Source: Halopseudomonas xiamenensis (GTDB lineage Bacteria; Pseudomonadota; Gammaproteobacteria; Pseudomonadales; Pseudomonadaceae). From it: a stretch of DNA of 64,000 bases. The stretch covers positions 1-64,000 of the forward strand of contig NZ_JACLGO010000018.1 of NCBI RefSeq assembly GCF_014219065.1, given 5' to 3'. The position numbers and the translations under genes were made by a program. Under the pieces are notes generated by a model. It did not search any database. It saw nothing but the letters and a program-made list of their open reading frames with translations, and was not told where the DNA came from. Of the stretch, positions 9,038 to 18,648 are shown piece after piece. Within the stretch, counting starts at the first letter, position 1, and the number at the start of each line of letters is the position of its first letter.

Positions 9038-11083
9038 TCAGCGCTGGCCGCTACGCATCCCTTCCAGCAACTCCTGGCACTGGCTGGTCTGCTCGCCACT
9101 CGGGGCGATCAGTGCCAGCAGGGCGGCAGCCGGGGTCAGCGCGCCCAGTGCCAGCATGCCGGTACCGCGCAGCGCCAGCGGCCCGGCATGTACCCCGGGG
9201 CGCGGTTCGCTGAAGGAGCCGCGCACGTACAAAGGCGAGCGCAGGGAGAAGATGCGCAGGCCCTTGGAGTCCGGGGATATGTCCAGATCCAGCTCCTCGC
9301 TGGCAAAGTTCACCGTGCCGTCGACGTGAATCAGCGCGTTCTCGGTATCGATCAGAAATATCGGCGTGCTCATCAGCCCTTGCTTGAGTGCGAGGTCGGC
9401 CACCGCGCAATTGATCTGCACCTCCTCGTCCCCGAACAGCCTGGAGATCACATAGTTGCCGACATTCAGCCCCGCGATTTCCATCAGGCCGCGGCTCACA
9501 GTGCCGTCATTGATCACCAGCCGCACTGTGCCATCGGCGCTGCCCAGCAGCGCTGCCACCGAGTTGCCGCGCCCGCGCAGATCGGCGTCGCCATTGAGTT
9601 CGCCAAGGCTGGTCTGCATCGGCTCGAAGCCGGGCACCAGTTGCTTGAGCTTGAAATGCCGTGCACTCAGCTTCGCCTGCCCTTGCAGTGGGGTGCTGGC
9701 ACCATTGAGCTCGATATCGGCCTGCAGCACGCCACCGGCCATGCCGAACTTCAGTGGCGCCAGGCGCAGCCGGCCATCGTCCAGCAGCACATGGGTGTCC
9801 AGGTCGGTGATCGGCAACTGCTCGCTGTGCACGATGCGTTGACCCTGTACGCGCACATCGGCATCCATCGTCTGCCAGCGCTCGGTACGGAACTCCTCGA
9901 CCGGCAGCACCTTGTCCGCCGGCTGCCGGGTATCGCTGCCACGGGCCTCTTTCTCGGCGTTGGAATCGGCACCGATCAAAGGCGCCAGGTCGCTGAACAG
10001 CAGTTGTCTGGACACCACGCTGCCGGACAGCTTGGGGCGGGGCTGACCGGCGACGTAAGTCAGATCGCCGTGGATATCACTGTCACCGATGTGCCCACTG
10101 AAGTCCTGATAGCGGTAGGTGGCGCCTTCGGCGGCCTGCAGTTGCGCGCTCAGCCGACCCTCGGTGGAGTAGGGTGGACTGTCGGGCAGGGTCACCCCGG
10201 TCAACGGGTACAGGTTGCCCAGGCTGCTACCAGACAGCTGCAGGTTCAGATCCAACGCGCCGAGGTTCTGCGGATCGGTCAGGGTACCAACCAGGCGGAT
10301 ACGGGTGGAGCCGGCGCGGATATCTGCCTGAATGGGAAACGGCAGCGTGGCATCCTGCAGCGCCAGCAGACCGCCGATCCTGCCTTCGCCCTGCACCGGC
10401 TGCCCCTGGTAGCGGCCCTCGGCGCGCCAGGCGAAGGCATAATCCTGGGGTACGACCACGGATGACTGCTCTGGCTCTGGTTGACCGAGGAGGTCACTGA
10501 AGGCAATAGGTTCGCCAAGGGGCTCGACCTGCAATTCCAGCTGCAGATTGCTGATGGCGTCATCGACCTTTATCTGCCCCTGATCGAAGCCGATGGTGCC
10601 GATATCCAGTGTCCAGGGCGCGGGCTGCTCTGGTTCGTCATCCTGGCTACCCAGGTCGAAGGTCCAGTTGTCGCGCCCATCAGCCAACCGCTGCAGATCG
10701 GCATTCGGCCCGCGCACATCGATGCGCGGAATGCTCACGGTCTTGCGCAGCAGCGGCAGGGGTGCCAGACGCAACTCCACTCGCTGCAGACTGACGAAGG
10801 TGTCGCCTTCGGCCCATTGCGGATTGCCCAGCATCATCTGCTCGGCGGCGATGTGCGGCCAGGGCACCCAGGACCGCCAGCCGTTCGTTTCTGGCTCACG
10901 CCGCCAGGACACCGCCAGGTCGCCTTCGATGGCGAAAGGCCGGTCCAGTGCCGCGGACACCCGCTCGTTGATCGTCGGCTTGAGCAGGTTCCAGTCGAAC
11001 AGCAGCAGGAACAACGCCAGCGCCGCCACCAGCAACGCCAGGGCGCTCAACAGCCAGATGAAAACACTACGAACACGCGTCAT
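9038..11083 (-). CDS. AsmA-family protein
   Basis: Protein of 681 residues with one N-terminal membrane anchor (residues about 6-30) followed by a long beta-rich region, the AsmA layout. Family features are the AsmA N-terminal segment after the anchor (NLLKPTINERVSAALDRPF) and the C-terminal AsmA_2-like region with LNGDADLRGRGNS and LADLALKQGLM-like strands. AsmA proteins are distant relatives of TamB and are thought to carry phospholipids between membranes; a distant paralogue, tamB, occurs at 56639-60358. It stands alone and converges on pntB. Confidence 0.88.
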   Translation of the reverse strand: MTRVRSVFIWLLSALALLVAALALFLLLFDWNLLKPTINERVSAALDRPFAIEGDLAVSWRREPETNGWRSWVPWPHIAAEQMMLGNPQWAEGDTFVSLQRVELRLAPLPLLRKTVSIPRIDVRGPNADLQRLADGRDNWTFDLGSQDDEPEQPAPWTLDIGTIGFDQGQIKVDDAISNLQLELQVEPLGEPIAFSDLLGQPEPEQSSVVVPQDYAFAWRAEGRYQGQPVQGEGRIGGLLALQDATLPFPIQADIRAGSTRIRLVGTLTDPQNLGALDLNLQLSGSSLGNLYPLTGVTLPDSPPYSTEGRLSAQLQAAEGATYRYQDFSGHIGDSDIHGDLTYVAGQPRPKLSGSVVSRQLLFSDLAPLIGADSNAEKEARGSDTRQPADKVLPVEEFRTERWQTMDADVRVQGQRIVHSEQLPITDLDTHVLLDDGRLRLAPLKFGMAGGVLQADIELNGASTPLQGQAKLSARHFKLKQLVPGFEPMQTSLGELNGDADLRGRGNSVAALLGSADGTVRLVINDGTVSRGLMEIAGLNVGNYVISRLFGDEEVQINCAVADLALKQGLMSTPIFLIDTENALIHVDGTVNFASEELDLDISPDSKGLRIFSLRSPLYVRGSFSEPRPGVHAGPLALRGTGMLALGALTPAAALLALIAPSGEQTSQCQELLEGMRSGQR

Positions 11084-11192
11084 ACCCAGTCCGCCCCTTC
11101 ATCATGCATCCGATAACGATGCCTCAGGTTCAGACTAGCAAAGACTACAAATGATGGGCCGGAGAGAGATGTCTCCGGAGAGGAGGCAGGTG

Positions 11193-11218
11193 GCCGGTGC
11201 AGTCCGTGCTGCACCGGC
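11193..11218 (-). terminator. Hairpin downstream of the aldehyde dehydrogenase gene
   Basis: GCCGGTGCAG (11193-11202) pairs perfectly with CTGCACCGGC (11209-11218) over a 6-base loop, just past the stop of the minus-strand gene. No T-run follows, so intrinsic termination is uncertain. Confidence 0.5.
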
Positions 11219-11227
11219 TGCTGTCGA

Positions 11228-12661
11228 TCAGTTGGCTGCGTAATAGCCGAAGATGGATTTCACTTCGAGGAAGTCCTCGAAGCCATAGTGTCCCCACTCG
11301 CGGCCATTGCCGGACTCCTTGTAGCCGCCGAAGGGAGCGTTGTTGTCCAGCGGGGCGCCATTGAGGTGAACCATCCCGGTGCGGATCTGACGCGCGACCT
11401 TGCGTGCCCGATCCAGATCACCCGAGGAAACATAGCCGGAAAGGCCATATCGGGTGTCATTGGCGATGCGGATGGCATCCTCTTCGTTCTCGTAACCGAT
11501 GATCGACAGCACCGGCCCGAAGATTTCCTCGCGGGCGATGGTCATCTCGGTGGTCACGTGACTGAAGACGGTCGGCTGCACATAATAGCCCTTGTCCAGT
11601 CCCTCGGGACGACCAGTACCCCCGACTACCAGTTTGGCGCCTTCGTCGATACCTTTGGCGATCAGGTCCTGGATCTTGCTCCACTGAGCCTTGGAGACCA
11701 CCGGCCCGATGACCGTGTCCGCACCATCCGGAGCACCTGCCTTGACCTTGGCCGCTACGGCCTTCGCGATAGCTGCAGCTTCATCCATGCGGCTGTTGGG
11801 TACCAGCATGCGGGTCGGGGCATTGCAGGACTGGCCGCTGTTGTTCATGCAGGACATCACGCCATGGGTGATGGTTTTCTCGAAATCAACGTCATCCAGC
11901 AGGATGTTGGCGGACTTGCCGCCCAGCTCCAGAGCTACCCGCTTGATGGTTTCGGCGCCGTTCTTCATGACCTGGCGACCGGCACCAGTGGAACCGGTGA
12001 AGGACATCATGTCGATATCAGGGTGGCCGGACATGGCCGAGCCAACGGTCGGCCCGTCGCCATTGACCAGGTTGAATACGCCGGCCGGCACCCCGGCTTC
12101 GTCCAGCACCTCGGCCAGCAGCAGGGCGGACAGGGGGGCCACTTCGGAGGGTTTGAGCACCATGGTGCAGCCGGTGGCCAGGGCCGGGGCGATCTTGCAG
12201 GCCAACTGGTTGATCGGCCAGTTCCACGGGGTGATCAGGCCGCACACACCGATCGGCTCCTTGACCACCAGGGTGTTGCCGATACGCTCCTCGAATTCGA
12301 ATTCCTTCAGGGCTTTCAGCGCGGCGGCGAAATGACCGGTACCGGATGGGGCCTGAGCGTATTTGGACAGTTTGGCCGGTGCGCCCATTTCCAGGGAAAT
12401 GGCCTTGGCGAACTCGTCGCTGCGGCGCTGGAAGATCTCGAGCACGCGCTCCAGCAGGGCGATACGCTCTTCGCGACTGGTCTGCGAGTAGCTCTCGAAA
12501 GCCTTGCGCGCTGCAGCCACGGCGATATTGACGTCTTCCTTGTTACCCAGGGCGATGGTTGCCACCACCTCTTCGGTGGCGGGATTGATCACATCGACCG
12601 TGCGATCACCCTTGGGCTCTACCCACTGGCCGTTGATATAGAATTGTTTTTCGTGGCTCAT
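11228..12661 (-). CDS. NAD(P)-dependent aldehyde dehydrogenase
   Basis: Aldehyde dehydrogenase of 477 residues that oxidises an aldehyde to the carboxylic acid. The active site is complete: Asn147 in PWNWP, general base Glu245 in LELGGKS, and nucleophile Cys279 in NNSGQSCNAPTR. The C-terminal motif GPVLSIIGYENEEDAIRIAN and PFGGYKESGNGREWG are also typical. The closest group appears to be the broad aldehyde dehydrogenases seen beside hydrocarbon or amine catabolism genes; the substrate is unknown because no catabolic neighbour is present. It is divergent from iscR, with 242 bases between them. Confidence 0.9.
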   Translation of the reverse strand: MSHEKQFYINGQWVEPKGDRTVDVINPATEEVVATIALGNKEDVNIAVAAARKAFESYSQTSREERIALLERVLEIFQRRSDEFAKAISLEMGAPAKLSKYAQAPSGTGHFAAALKALKEFEFEERIGNTLVVKEPIGVCGLITPWNWPINQLACKIAPALATGCTMVLKPSEVAPLSALLLAEVLDEAGVPAGVFNLVNGDGPTVGSAMSGHPDIDMMSFTGSTGAGRQVMKNGAETIKRVALELGGKSANILLDDVDFEKTITHGVMSCMNNSGQSCNAPTRMLVPNSRMDEAAAIAKAVAAKVKAGAPDGADTVIGPVVSKAQWSKIQDLIAKGIDEGAKLVVGGTGRPEGLDKGYYVQPTVFSHVTTEMTIAREEIFGPVLSIIGYENEEDAIRIANDTRYGLSGYVSSGDLDRARKVARQIRTGMVHLNGAPLDNNAPFGGYKESGNGREWGHYGFEDFLEVKSIFGYYAAN

Positions 12662-12837
12662 TGGTCATGACTCCTGATGGGACATAAACTGAAAGTGAAG
12701 GAAAGATACACGTAAATCCATCCTGTATCAGCTGTTTTGCGTGAAACCCACCAAGCAGAACATGGTCACGCTTTCACTTCAAGCGCCCCGGTAATAACTT
12801 TATACTATGCCCCCTGGCGGCCCGGATAGGGCCTTTA

Positions 12838-12870
12838 ATAGTTGACTAAAATGGTTGGATATTGCATAGT
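12838..12870 (+). promoter_or_regulatory. iscR-suf promoter with a type-1 IscR binding site
   Basis: The 25 bases at 12838-12862 match the type-1 IscR consensus (ATASYYGACTRWWWYAGTCRRSTAT, recalled) at 22 positions; the mismatches are at 16, 19 and 22. The site covers a -35 (TTGACT, 12842-12847), and CATAGT at 12865-12870 follows after 17 bases. Holo-IscR bound here would block RNA polymerase, the classical autorepression seen at iscR in E. coli. Confidence 0.82.
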
Positions 12871-12903
12871 CTGGTCCTGAGAAAACCTGACTCGGGTATC
12901 GTT

Positions 12904-13383
12904 ATGCGTCTGACCACCAAAGGCCGTTACGCGGTTACAGCAATGCTGGACCTGGCCCTCCATGAGGAGCAGGGACCCATTACGCTGGCGGATATATCCA
13001 TGCGCCAGGGCGTATCTGTGTCCTATCTGGAGCAACTGTTTGCCAAGCTGCGCCGCAGCAAACTGGTTGAGAGTGTGCGTGGCCCGGGTGGCGGTTATCG
13101 CCTTGCCGGTGGTCCGGCAGCCATCAATGTGGCGCAGATCGTCGAGGCGGTGAACGACTCCATGGATGCGACCCGTTGCCTGGGCAAGGGCGACTGCCAG
13201 CATGGGGATGTCTGCCTGACGCATTATCTATGGACGGACCTGAGTGCTCGCCTGCGTGACTTCCTCGGTGACATAACCCTCGCCGACCTGGTTTCCCGCG
13301 AAGATATTCAGCATGTACGTGCTCGCCAGGATCGGGGCGCCTGTTCCGGCCGGGAAGCGGTCAACCTGGAACGCATCATCTGA
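12904..13383 (+). CDS. iscR: Fe-S cluster-sensing Rrf2-family regulator IscR
   Basis: Rrf2-type regulator of 159 residues. An N-terminal winged helix ([18 protein letters not shown]) is followed by the dimer helix and the [2Fe-2S] ligands Cys92, Cys98, Cys104 and His107. These have the same numbering as E. coli IscR, which argues for true IscR chemistry and not a generic Rrf2 protein. Holo-IscR represses type-1 sites; the site at 12838 lies over this gene's own promoter. An in-frame start 42 bases upstream (12862) falls inside the operator, so the ATG at 12904 is chosen. It heads iscR-sufBCDSA-sufT-sufE, with 107 structured bases before sufB. Confidence 0.95.
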   Translation: MRLTTKGRYAVTAMLDLALHEEQGPITLADISMRQGVSVSYLEQLFAKLRRSKLVESVRGPGGGYRLAGGPAAINVAQIVEAVNDSMDATRCLGKGDCQHGDVCLTHYLWTDLSARLRDFLGDITLADLVSREDIQHVRARQDRGACSGREAVNLERII

Positions 13384-13476
13384 CGTGGCCGCGGGCCACG
13401 CGAATTTAGAGTAATACCCGAAGAGGTATTGCAGCCTGACATACAGTGCAGCCACGGTGATGATCCTGGCTGCAGG
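13384..13476 (+). other. Three consecutive hairpins between iscR and sufB
   Basis: Right after the iscR stop the mRNA can form: CGTGGCC/GGCCACG with a 3-base loop (13384-13400), AATACC/GGTATT with a 6-base loop (13413-13430), and TGCAGCCA/TGGCTGCA with a 12-base loop (13449-13476). None has a T-run, so this is not a simple terminator. Its place matches the iscR-iscS stem-loop region of E. coli, which protects iscR mRNA during differential degradation. Confidence 0.6.
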
Positions 13477-13490
13477 ACTGAGGTGATACC

Positions 13491-14927
13491 GTGACTCAAG
13501 AAGTCGAGAACCTTATCAAGAAGGATTACGCCGCCGGTTTCCATACCGCCATCGAATCCGACACCCTGCCGCCCGGCCTGAACGAGGACGTCGTGCGCTT
13601 CATCTCGGCGAAGAAGGAAGAGCCGGAATGGATGCTCGAATGGCGTCTGAAGGCCTACCGCGCCTGGCTCGAAATGAAGGAGCCGACCTGGGCCGAGGTG
13701 CAGTACCCGGAAATCGATTTCCAGGCTATTTCCTACTATTCAGCGCCCAAGAGCATGGCCGACCGGCCACAGAGCCTGGACGAGGTGGACCCGGAGTTGC
13801 TGGCGACCTACGAGAAGCTGGGTATCCCGCTGCACGAACAGGAAATGCTCGCCGGGGTCGCGGTGGACGCGGTATTCGACTCGGTATCGGTGGTTACCAC
13901 CTTCCGCGCCAAGCTGGAAGAGGCCGGTGTGATCTTCTGCCCGATCAGCGAAGCGGTGCGGCGTTTCCCGGAACTGGTGAAAAAGTACCTGGGCACAGTA
14001 GTACCGCAGAAGGACAACTATTACGCCGCACTGAACTCGGCGGTGTTCTCCGACGGCTCCTTCGTCTACATTCCCAAGGGCGTGCGCTGCCCGATGGAGC
14101 TGTCCACCTACTTCCGCATCAACGAGATGAACACCGGGCAGTTCGAGCGTACCCTGATCATTGCCGACGAGGGTTCGCATGTCAGCTACCTGGAAGGCTG
14201 TACCGCTCCCCAGCGTGACGAGAACCAATTGCACGCTGCGGTGGTAGAGCTGATCGCGCTGGACAACGCGCAGATCAAATACTCCACGGTGCAGAACTGG
14301 TACCCCGGCGATGCCGAGGGCAAGGGCGGGATCTACAACTTCGTGACCAAGCGTGGTGTCGCGCATACCAACGCGAAGATTTCCTGGACCCAGGTGGAAA
14401 CCGGCTCGGCGGTGACCTGGAAGTACCCCAGCTGCATCCTGAAAGGGGACAACAGCGTCGGCGAGTTCTACTCAGTGGCGCTGACCAACAATTTCCAGCA
14501 GGCCGATACCGGCACCAAGATGATCCACCTGGGCAAGAACACCCGCTCGACCATCGTCGCCAAGGGTATTTCCGCCGGCCGCAGCAACAGCTCCTACCGT
14601 GGCCTGGTGCGCATCAACCCGGGTGCCGAGGGCGCGCGCAACTATACCCAGTGCGATTCGCTGCTGATCGGTGACCGTTGCGGCGCGCATACCTTTCCGT
14701 ACATCGAGAGCAAGAACCCGAGTGCGGTGATCGAGCACGAAGCGACCACCTCCAAGGTCAGCGACGACCAACTGTTCCTCTGCCAGCAGCGCGGTCTGGA
14801 TGCCGAGAAAGCGGTATCCATGATCGTCAACGGCTTCTGCCGCGAGGTGTTCAAGGAACTGCCGATGGAGTTTGCCGTGGAAGCGGGCAAGCTGCTGGAA
14901 GTCAGCCTGGAAGGTTCGGTGGGCTAA
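13491..14927 (+). CDS. sufB: Fe-S assembly scaffold subunit SufB
   Basis: Scaffold subunit (478 residues) of the SufBCD complex, on which Fe-S clusters are built in the cytoplasm. The start is GTG at 13491, preceded by TGAGGTGA. Family landmarks include [16 protein letters not shown] near the N-terminus, [15 protein letters not shown], the core beta-helix strand YLEGCTAP, and the C-terminal region [20 protein letters not shown]. Cysteine and glutamate residues in the beta-helix accept sulfur from SufE. It is the first suf structural gene behind iscR. Confidence 0.97.
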   Translation: MTQEVENLIKKDYAAGFHTAIESDTLPPGLNEDVVRFISAKKEEPEWMLEWRLKAYRAWLEMKEPTWAEVQYPEIDFQAISYYSAPKSMADRPQSLDEVDPELLATYEKLGIPLHEQEMLAGVAVDAVFDSVSVVTTFRAKLEEAGVIFCPISEAVRRFPELVKKYLGTVVPQKDNYYAALNSAVFSDGSFVYIPKGVRCPMELSTYFRINEMNTGQFERTLIIADEGSHVSYLEGCTAPQRDENQLHAAVVELIALDNAQIKYSTVQNWYPGDAEGKGGIYNFVTKRGVAHTNAKISWTQVETGSAVTWKYPSCILKGDNSVGEFYSVALTNNFQQADTGTKMIHLGKNTRSTIVAKGISAGRSNSSYRGLVRINPGAEGARNYTQCDSLLIGDRCGAHTFPYIESKNPSAVIEHEATTSKVSDDQLFLCQQRGLDAEKAVSMIVNGFCREVFKELPMEFAVEAGKLLEVSLEGSVG

Positions 14928-14980
14928 TCCCCGCCACAGGCTGACGAGACGAATTCAATACAGGTTATCAGGCATAAAAC

Positions 14981-15730
14981 ATGTTATCGATCAAAGGTTT
15001 GCACGCTAAAGTTGAAGAAAAGGATATCCTCAAGGGGCTGGATATCGAGATCAATCCCGGTGAAGTCCACGCGATCATGGGGCCCAACGGTTCGGGCAAG
15101 AGCACCCTCGGCAACGTGCTGGCCGGCCGTCCCGGCTACGAGGCGACCGCTGGCAGCGTGGTGTTCAAGGGCCAGGACCTGCTGGAACTGGATACCGAAG
15201 AGCGTGCCCGCGAGGGTATCTTCCTGGCCTTCCAGTATCCGGTGGAAATCCCCGGCGTCAGCAACATGGAGTTCCTCAAGGTGTCGGTGGACGCCAAGCG
15301 CAAGCATGCCGGCCTGCCGGAACTGTCCGCGGTCGAGTTCATGAAACTGGCCCGGGAGACCAGCAAGCGCGTCGACCTGGACGCCAGCTTCCTCAAGCGT
15401 GGGGTCAACGAAGGCTTTTCCGGTGGCGAGAAGAAGCGCAACGAAATCATGCAGATGATGCTGCTGGAGCCTGACCTGTGCATCCTCGATGAAACCGACT
15501 CCGGTCTGGACATCGACGCCCTGCAGGTGGTGGCCGACGGCGTGAACTCCATGCGTGACGGCAAACGCAGCTTCATCGTGGTGACCCACTACCAGCGCCT
15601 GCTGGACTATATCGTCCCGGATTACGTTCACGTCCTGGCCGGTGGTCGCATCGTCAAGTCCGGCAACAAGGACCTGGCGCTGGAACTGGAAGCCAAGGGC
15701 TACGGCTGGCTGGAAAACGGAGAAGGCTGA
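14981..15730 (+). CDS. sufC: Fe-S assembly ATPase SufC
   Basis: ABC-type ATPase of 249 residues that drives conformational change in SufB-SufD. Walker A is GPNGSGKS (34-41), the signature is FSGGEKKRNEI, and Walker B is CILDETDSGLD, with the SufC-specific DETDSGLD in place of the transporter form. It lies 53 bases after sufB and 3 bases before sufD. Confidence 0.97.
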   Translation: MLSIKGLHAKVEEKDILKGLDIEINPGEVHAIMGPNGSGKSTLGNVLAGRPGYEATAGSVVFKGQDLLELDTEERAREGIFLAFQYPVEIPGVSNMEFLKVSVDAKRKHAGLPELSAVEFMKLARETSKRVDLDASFLKRGVNEGFSGGEKKRNEIMQMMLLEPDLCILDETDSGLDIDALQVVADGVNSMRDGKRSFIVVTHYQRLLDYIVPDYVHVLAGGRIVKSGNKDLALELEAKGYGWLENGEG

Positions 15731-15733
15731 GGC

Positions 15734-17041
15734 ATGAGTGACTTTCAACAACAGGCCCTGACGCTGGCCGCGGAACAGCGCAGCCCCGAGTGGCTGGCTG
15801 AGCTGCGGGCGCGGGGCGCTGACGTCTGGTCGGCCGCCGCCTGGCCCACCCGCAAGACCGAGCAGTGGAAATACACACCGCTGCTCGCGCTGCAGAACGA
15901 CAACCCGGCCCGCTGGCCGAGCACCGACAGCTGCGCCTGGCAGCAGGCCATCGACCCCATCGAGCTGGACGCCACCCGCCTGGTATTCGTCAACGGGCAC
16001 TTCTGCCCGGAACACTCCAGCGAGTTGCCGGCCGGGGTAGTGCGCTTCGCCGAGGCCGATGCCGGCCAGCGCGAGCTGATCGCCCGACACCTGGGCACGG
16101 TCATCGATACCTCGCGGCACCTGTTCGGCGCCTTGAGCGACGCCTGGACAGCGGACGGTATCCTGCTGCACGTGCCGCGCGGCCAGGTGCTGGACAAGCC
16201 GGTGTATATCCTCAACGTGGCCACCCCCGAGGCGCAGCCTGCGGCGAGCAACCAGCGCGTGCTGGTGGTGCTGGAGGACAACAGCCAGGCCGAGCTGATC
16301 GAACACTACGTATCCGGCAGCGAGCAGCAGAACCTGTTCGTCAACAGCCATACCGAGGTGATCGTCGGCAATAACGCGCAGATCCAGCACTACCGCATCA
16401 ACCTGGAGCAGGAAGACCTGCTGCATGTCGGCGGCGTGCACGTGGACCTGCACCGCGACGCGCGCTTCCTCGGTTTCACCCTGGCCCAGGGCAGCCGGCT
16501 CAAGCGCATCGACTACCACGTCAATCACCGTGGCGAAGGCGCGCACCTGGGGCTCAACGGAGTGTACCTGCCGCGCAACAAGCAACTGATCGACTACCAC
16601 ACCAACGTCGAGCACCGCGTGCCGCATTGCACTACCGATGAGGTATTCCGCGGCATCATCGGCGACTCGGCCAAGGCGGTGTTCAACGGGCGCATCCATA
16701 TTCACCCGCATGCGCAGAAGACCCTGGCCGAACTCAGCAACCGCAACCTGCTGACGTCGCCCACGGCGGAGATCAACACCAAGCCGGAGCTGGAAATCTA
16801 CGCTGACGACGTGCGTTGTGCCCATGGTGCGACCATCGCCCAGCTGGACGAGACCTCGGTGTTCTACCTGCAGAGCCGTGGGGTGACCCGCGCCGAAGCG
16901 GTGCGCATGCTCAGCTTCGGCTTCATCAACGAGTTGCTCAACCAGGTGCCGGAGCAGGCAATCCAGGATTACCTGCGTCCGCGTCTGACCGCGCTGTTCG
17001 GTCAGCAGGGCGGTGAGCTGGGGCAGATGAGCTATGACTGA
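15734..17041 (+). CDS. sufD: Fe-S assembly subunit SufD
   Basis: SufB paralogue (435 residues) that completes the SufBC2D scaffold and is needed for iron entry. The C-terminal part carries the family sequences GVYLPRNKQLIDYHTNVEH, FNGRIHIHPHAQKT and ADDVRCAHGATIAQLDE. The conserved histidine in the last motif corresponds to the one implicated in cluster formation. It overlaps sufS by 8 bases, indicating coupling. Confidence 0.96.
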   Translation: MSDFQQQALTLAAEQRSPEWLAELRARGADVWSAAAWPTRKTEQWKYTPLLALQNDNPARWPSTDSCAWQQAIDPIELDATRLVFVNGHFCPEHSSELPAGVVRFAEADAGQRELIARHLGTVIDTSRHLFGALSDAWTADGILLHVPRGQVLDKPVYILNVATPEAQPAASNQRVLVVLEDNSQAELIEHYVSGSEQQNLFVNSHTEVIVGNNAQIQHYRINLEQEDLLHVGGVHVDLHRDARFLGFTLAQGSRLKRIDYHVNHRGEGAHLGLNGVYLPRNKQLIDYHTNVEHRVPHCTTDEVFRGIIGDSAKAVFNGRIHIHPHAQKTLAELSNRNLLTSPTAEINTKPELEIYADDVRCAHGATIAQLDETSVFYLQSRGVTRAEAVRMLSFGFINELLNQVPEQAIQDYLRPRLTALFGQQGGELGQMSYD

Positions 17042-18287
17042 CCTGGCCCTCGATACCCGTACCGCCTTCGATGCCGAGCAGGTGCGCAGGGATTTTCCGA
17101 TCCTGCACCAGCAGGTGCATGGCAAGCCGCTGGTCTACCTGGACAACGCGGCCACCACGCAGAAGCCCGAGGCGGTGATCCAGGCGATCGTCGATTACTA
17201 CCGCCAGGACAACAGCAACGTGCACCGCGGTGCCCATGCGCTGGCCGAGCGGGCTACCGAAAAGTTCGAGAACGCGCGCATCAAGGTGGCCGGCCTGATC
17301 AACGCCGCCGAAGCGCGGCAGGTGATCTGGACCCGCGGCACCTCCGAGGGCATCAACCTGGTTGCTGCCAGTTGGGGGCGCAGCCAGCTCAAGGCAGGCG
17401 ATCGCATCCTGGTCTCGGCCATGGAGCACCACTCCAACATCGTGCCCTGGCAGATGATCGCCGAGCAGATGGGCGCCAGTGTCGAGCCGATCCCGGTGGG
17501 CAACGATGGCACCCTGGACCTGGACGCCCTGCAGGGCATGCTCGATGAACGGGTGCGCATGGTCGCCTGCGGGCATGTGTCCAATGCCCTGGGCAGCGTC
17601 AACCCGGTGCAGCAGATTATTCGCATGGCCCACTCGGTCGGCGCCCTGTGCCTGATCGACGGCGCCCAGGCCATGAGCCATCTGCGCGTCGATGTGCAGG
17701 CGCTGGATTGTGACTTCTATGTGTTCTCGGCACACAAGATGTTCGGCCCGACCGGTGTCGGCGTGCTCTATGGCAAGGCCGAGCTGCTCGAAGCCATGTC
17801 GCCGTACCAGGGCGGTGGCGAGATGATCGAGACGGTCAGCTTCGCCGGTACCACCTACAACCAGCTGCCCTACAAGTTCGAGGCGGGCACGCCGGATATC
17901 GCCGGGGTGATTGCCCTGGGTGCGGCGGTGGACTACCTGCAGGGCATCGATCGCGCGGGCGCCGAGCGTCACGAGCAGGACCTGCTGGAGTACGCCGAAG
18001 CCAAGGCGCGCGCCATGCCCGGTATCACCCTGGTTGGCACCGCCGCCCAGCGTGCCGGAGTGCTGAGCTTCCTGATGGATGACACCCACCCGCATGATGT
18101 GGGCATGCTGCTGGACCAGCAGGGCGTCGCGGTGCGCACCGGCAACCACTGTGCCCAGCCGATCATGGATCAGTTGGGTATTCCCGGTACCGTGCGCGCC
18201 AGTTTCTGTTTCTACAATACCAGGGCCGATATCGATCGGCTGTTCGAAGCCCTGGCCAAGGCAAAACAGTTTCTTGTCGAGGAGTAG
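17034..18287 (+). CDS. sufS: Cysteine desulfurase SufS
   Basis: PLP-dependent group II cysteine desulfurase of 417 residues; it takes sulfur from cysteine as a persulfide and hands it to SufE. The PLP lysine is Lys235 in FSAHKMFGPTGVG, and the persulfide cysteine is Cys373 in RTGNHCAQPIMD. His132/His133 in MEHHSNIVPW stack on PLP. The 8-base overlap with sufD and the 3-base gap to sufA place it firmly in the operon. Confidence 0.97.
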   Translation: MTDLALDTRTAFDAEQVRRDFPILHQQVHGKPLVYLDNAATTQKPEAVIQAIVDYYRQDNSNVHRGAHALAERATEKFENARIKVAGLINAAEARQVIWTRGTSEGINLVAASWGRSQLKAGDRILVSAMEHHSNIVPWQMIAEQMGASVEPIPVGNDGTLDLDALQGMLDERVRMVACGHVSNALGSVNPVQQIIRMAHSVGALCLIDGAQAMSHLRVDVQALDCDFYVFSAHKMFGPTGVGVLYGKAELLEAMSPYQGGGEMIETVSFAGTTYNQLPYKFEAGTPDIAGVIALGAAVDYLQGIDRAGAERHEQDLLEYAEAKARAMPGITLVGTAAQRAGVLSFLMDDTHPHDVGMLLDQQGVAVRTGNHCAQPIMDQLGIPGTVRASFCFYNTRADIDRLFEALAKAKQFLVEE

Positions 18288-18290
18288 AAA

Positions 18291-18647
18291 ATGACTGTTG
18301 AAGCATTTGATCCGTCCAGCCAGGTGGTGTCGGTCACCCCCGCGGCGCTGGAGCACTTCCGCCGGCAGCTGACCAAGCAGCCGGGCAAGTCGGTGCGGGT
18401 CAGCGTCAAGAAGAGTGGCTGTACCGGTTTCATGTATGTCATCGACATGGTGGAGCAGGGCAGCGAGACGGACCTGCGCTACCAACTGGATGACCAGGTC
18501 CAGCTGCTGGTCGACCGCGACAGCCTGGATGTGATCTCCGGCACCGAAATCGACATGGTCACCGAAGGCATCAATCGGCAGATCCGCTTCATTAACCCCA
18601 ACGTCAAAGACCAGTGCGGTTGCGGCGAAAGCTTCAGTGTGAGTTGA
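18291..18647 (+). CDS. sufA: A-type Fe-S carrier SufA
   Basis: HesB/IscA-family carrier of 118 residues that receives a cluster from the SufBCD scaffold and delivers it to apo-proteins. The three ligand cysteines are Cys44 (SGCTGFMY), Cys109 and Cys111 (QCGCGESF). SufA is preferred over IscA or ErpA because of its place between sufS and sufT, though sequence alone does not separate the A-type carriers firmly. Confidence 0.93.
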   Translation: MTVEAFDPSSQVVSVTPAALEHFRRQLTKQPGKSVRVSVKKSGCTGFMYVIDMVEQGSETDLRYQLDDQVQLLVDRDSLDVISGTEIDMVTEGINRQIRFINPNVKDQCGCGESFSVS

Positions 18648-18648
18648 A

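Noticed and set aside
14984-17125. 713-codon open frame antisense to sufC-sufD
   Set aside because: Same bias effect; the forward genes have intact motifs and operon spacing.
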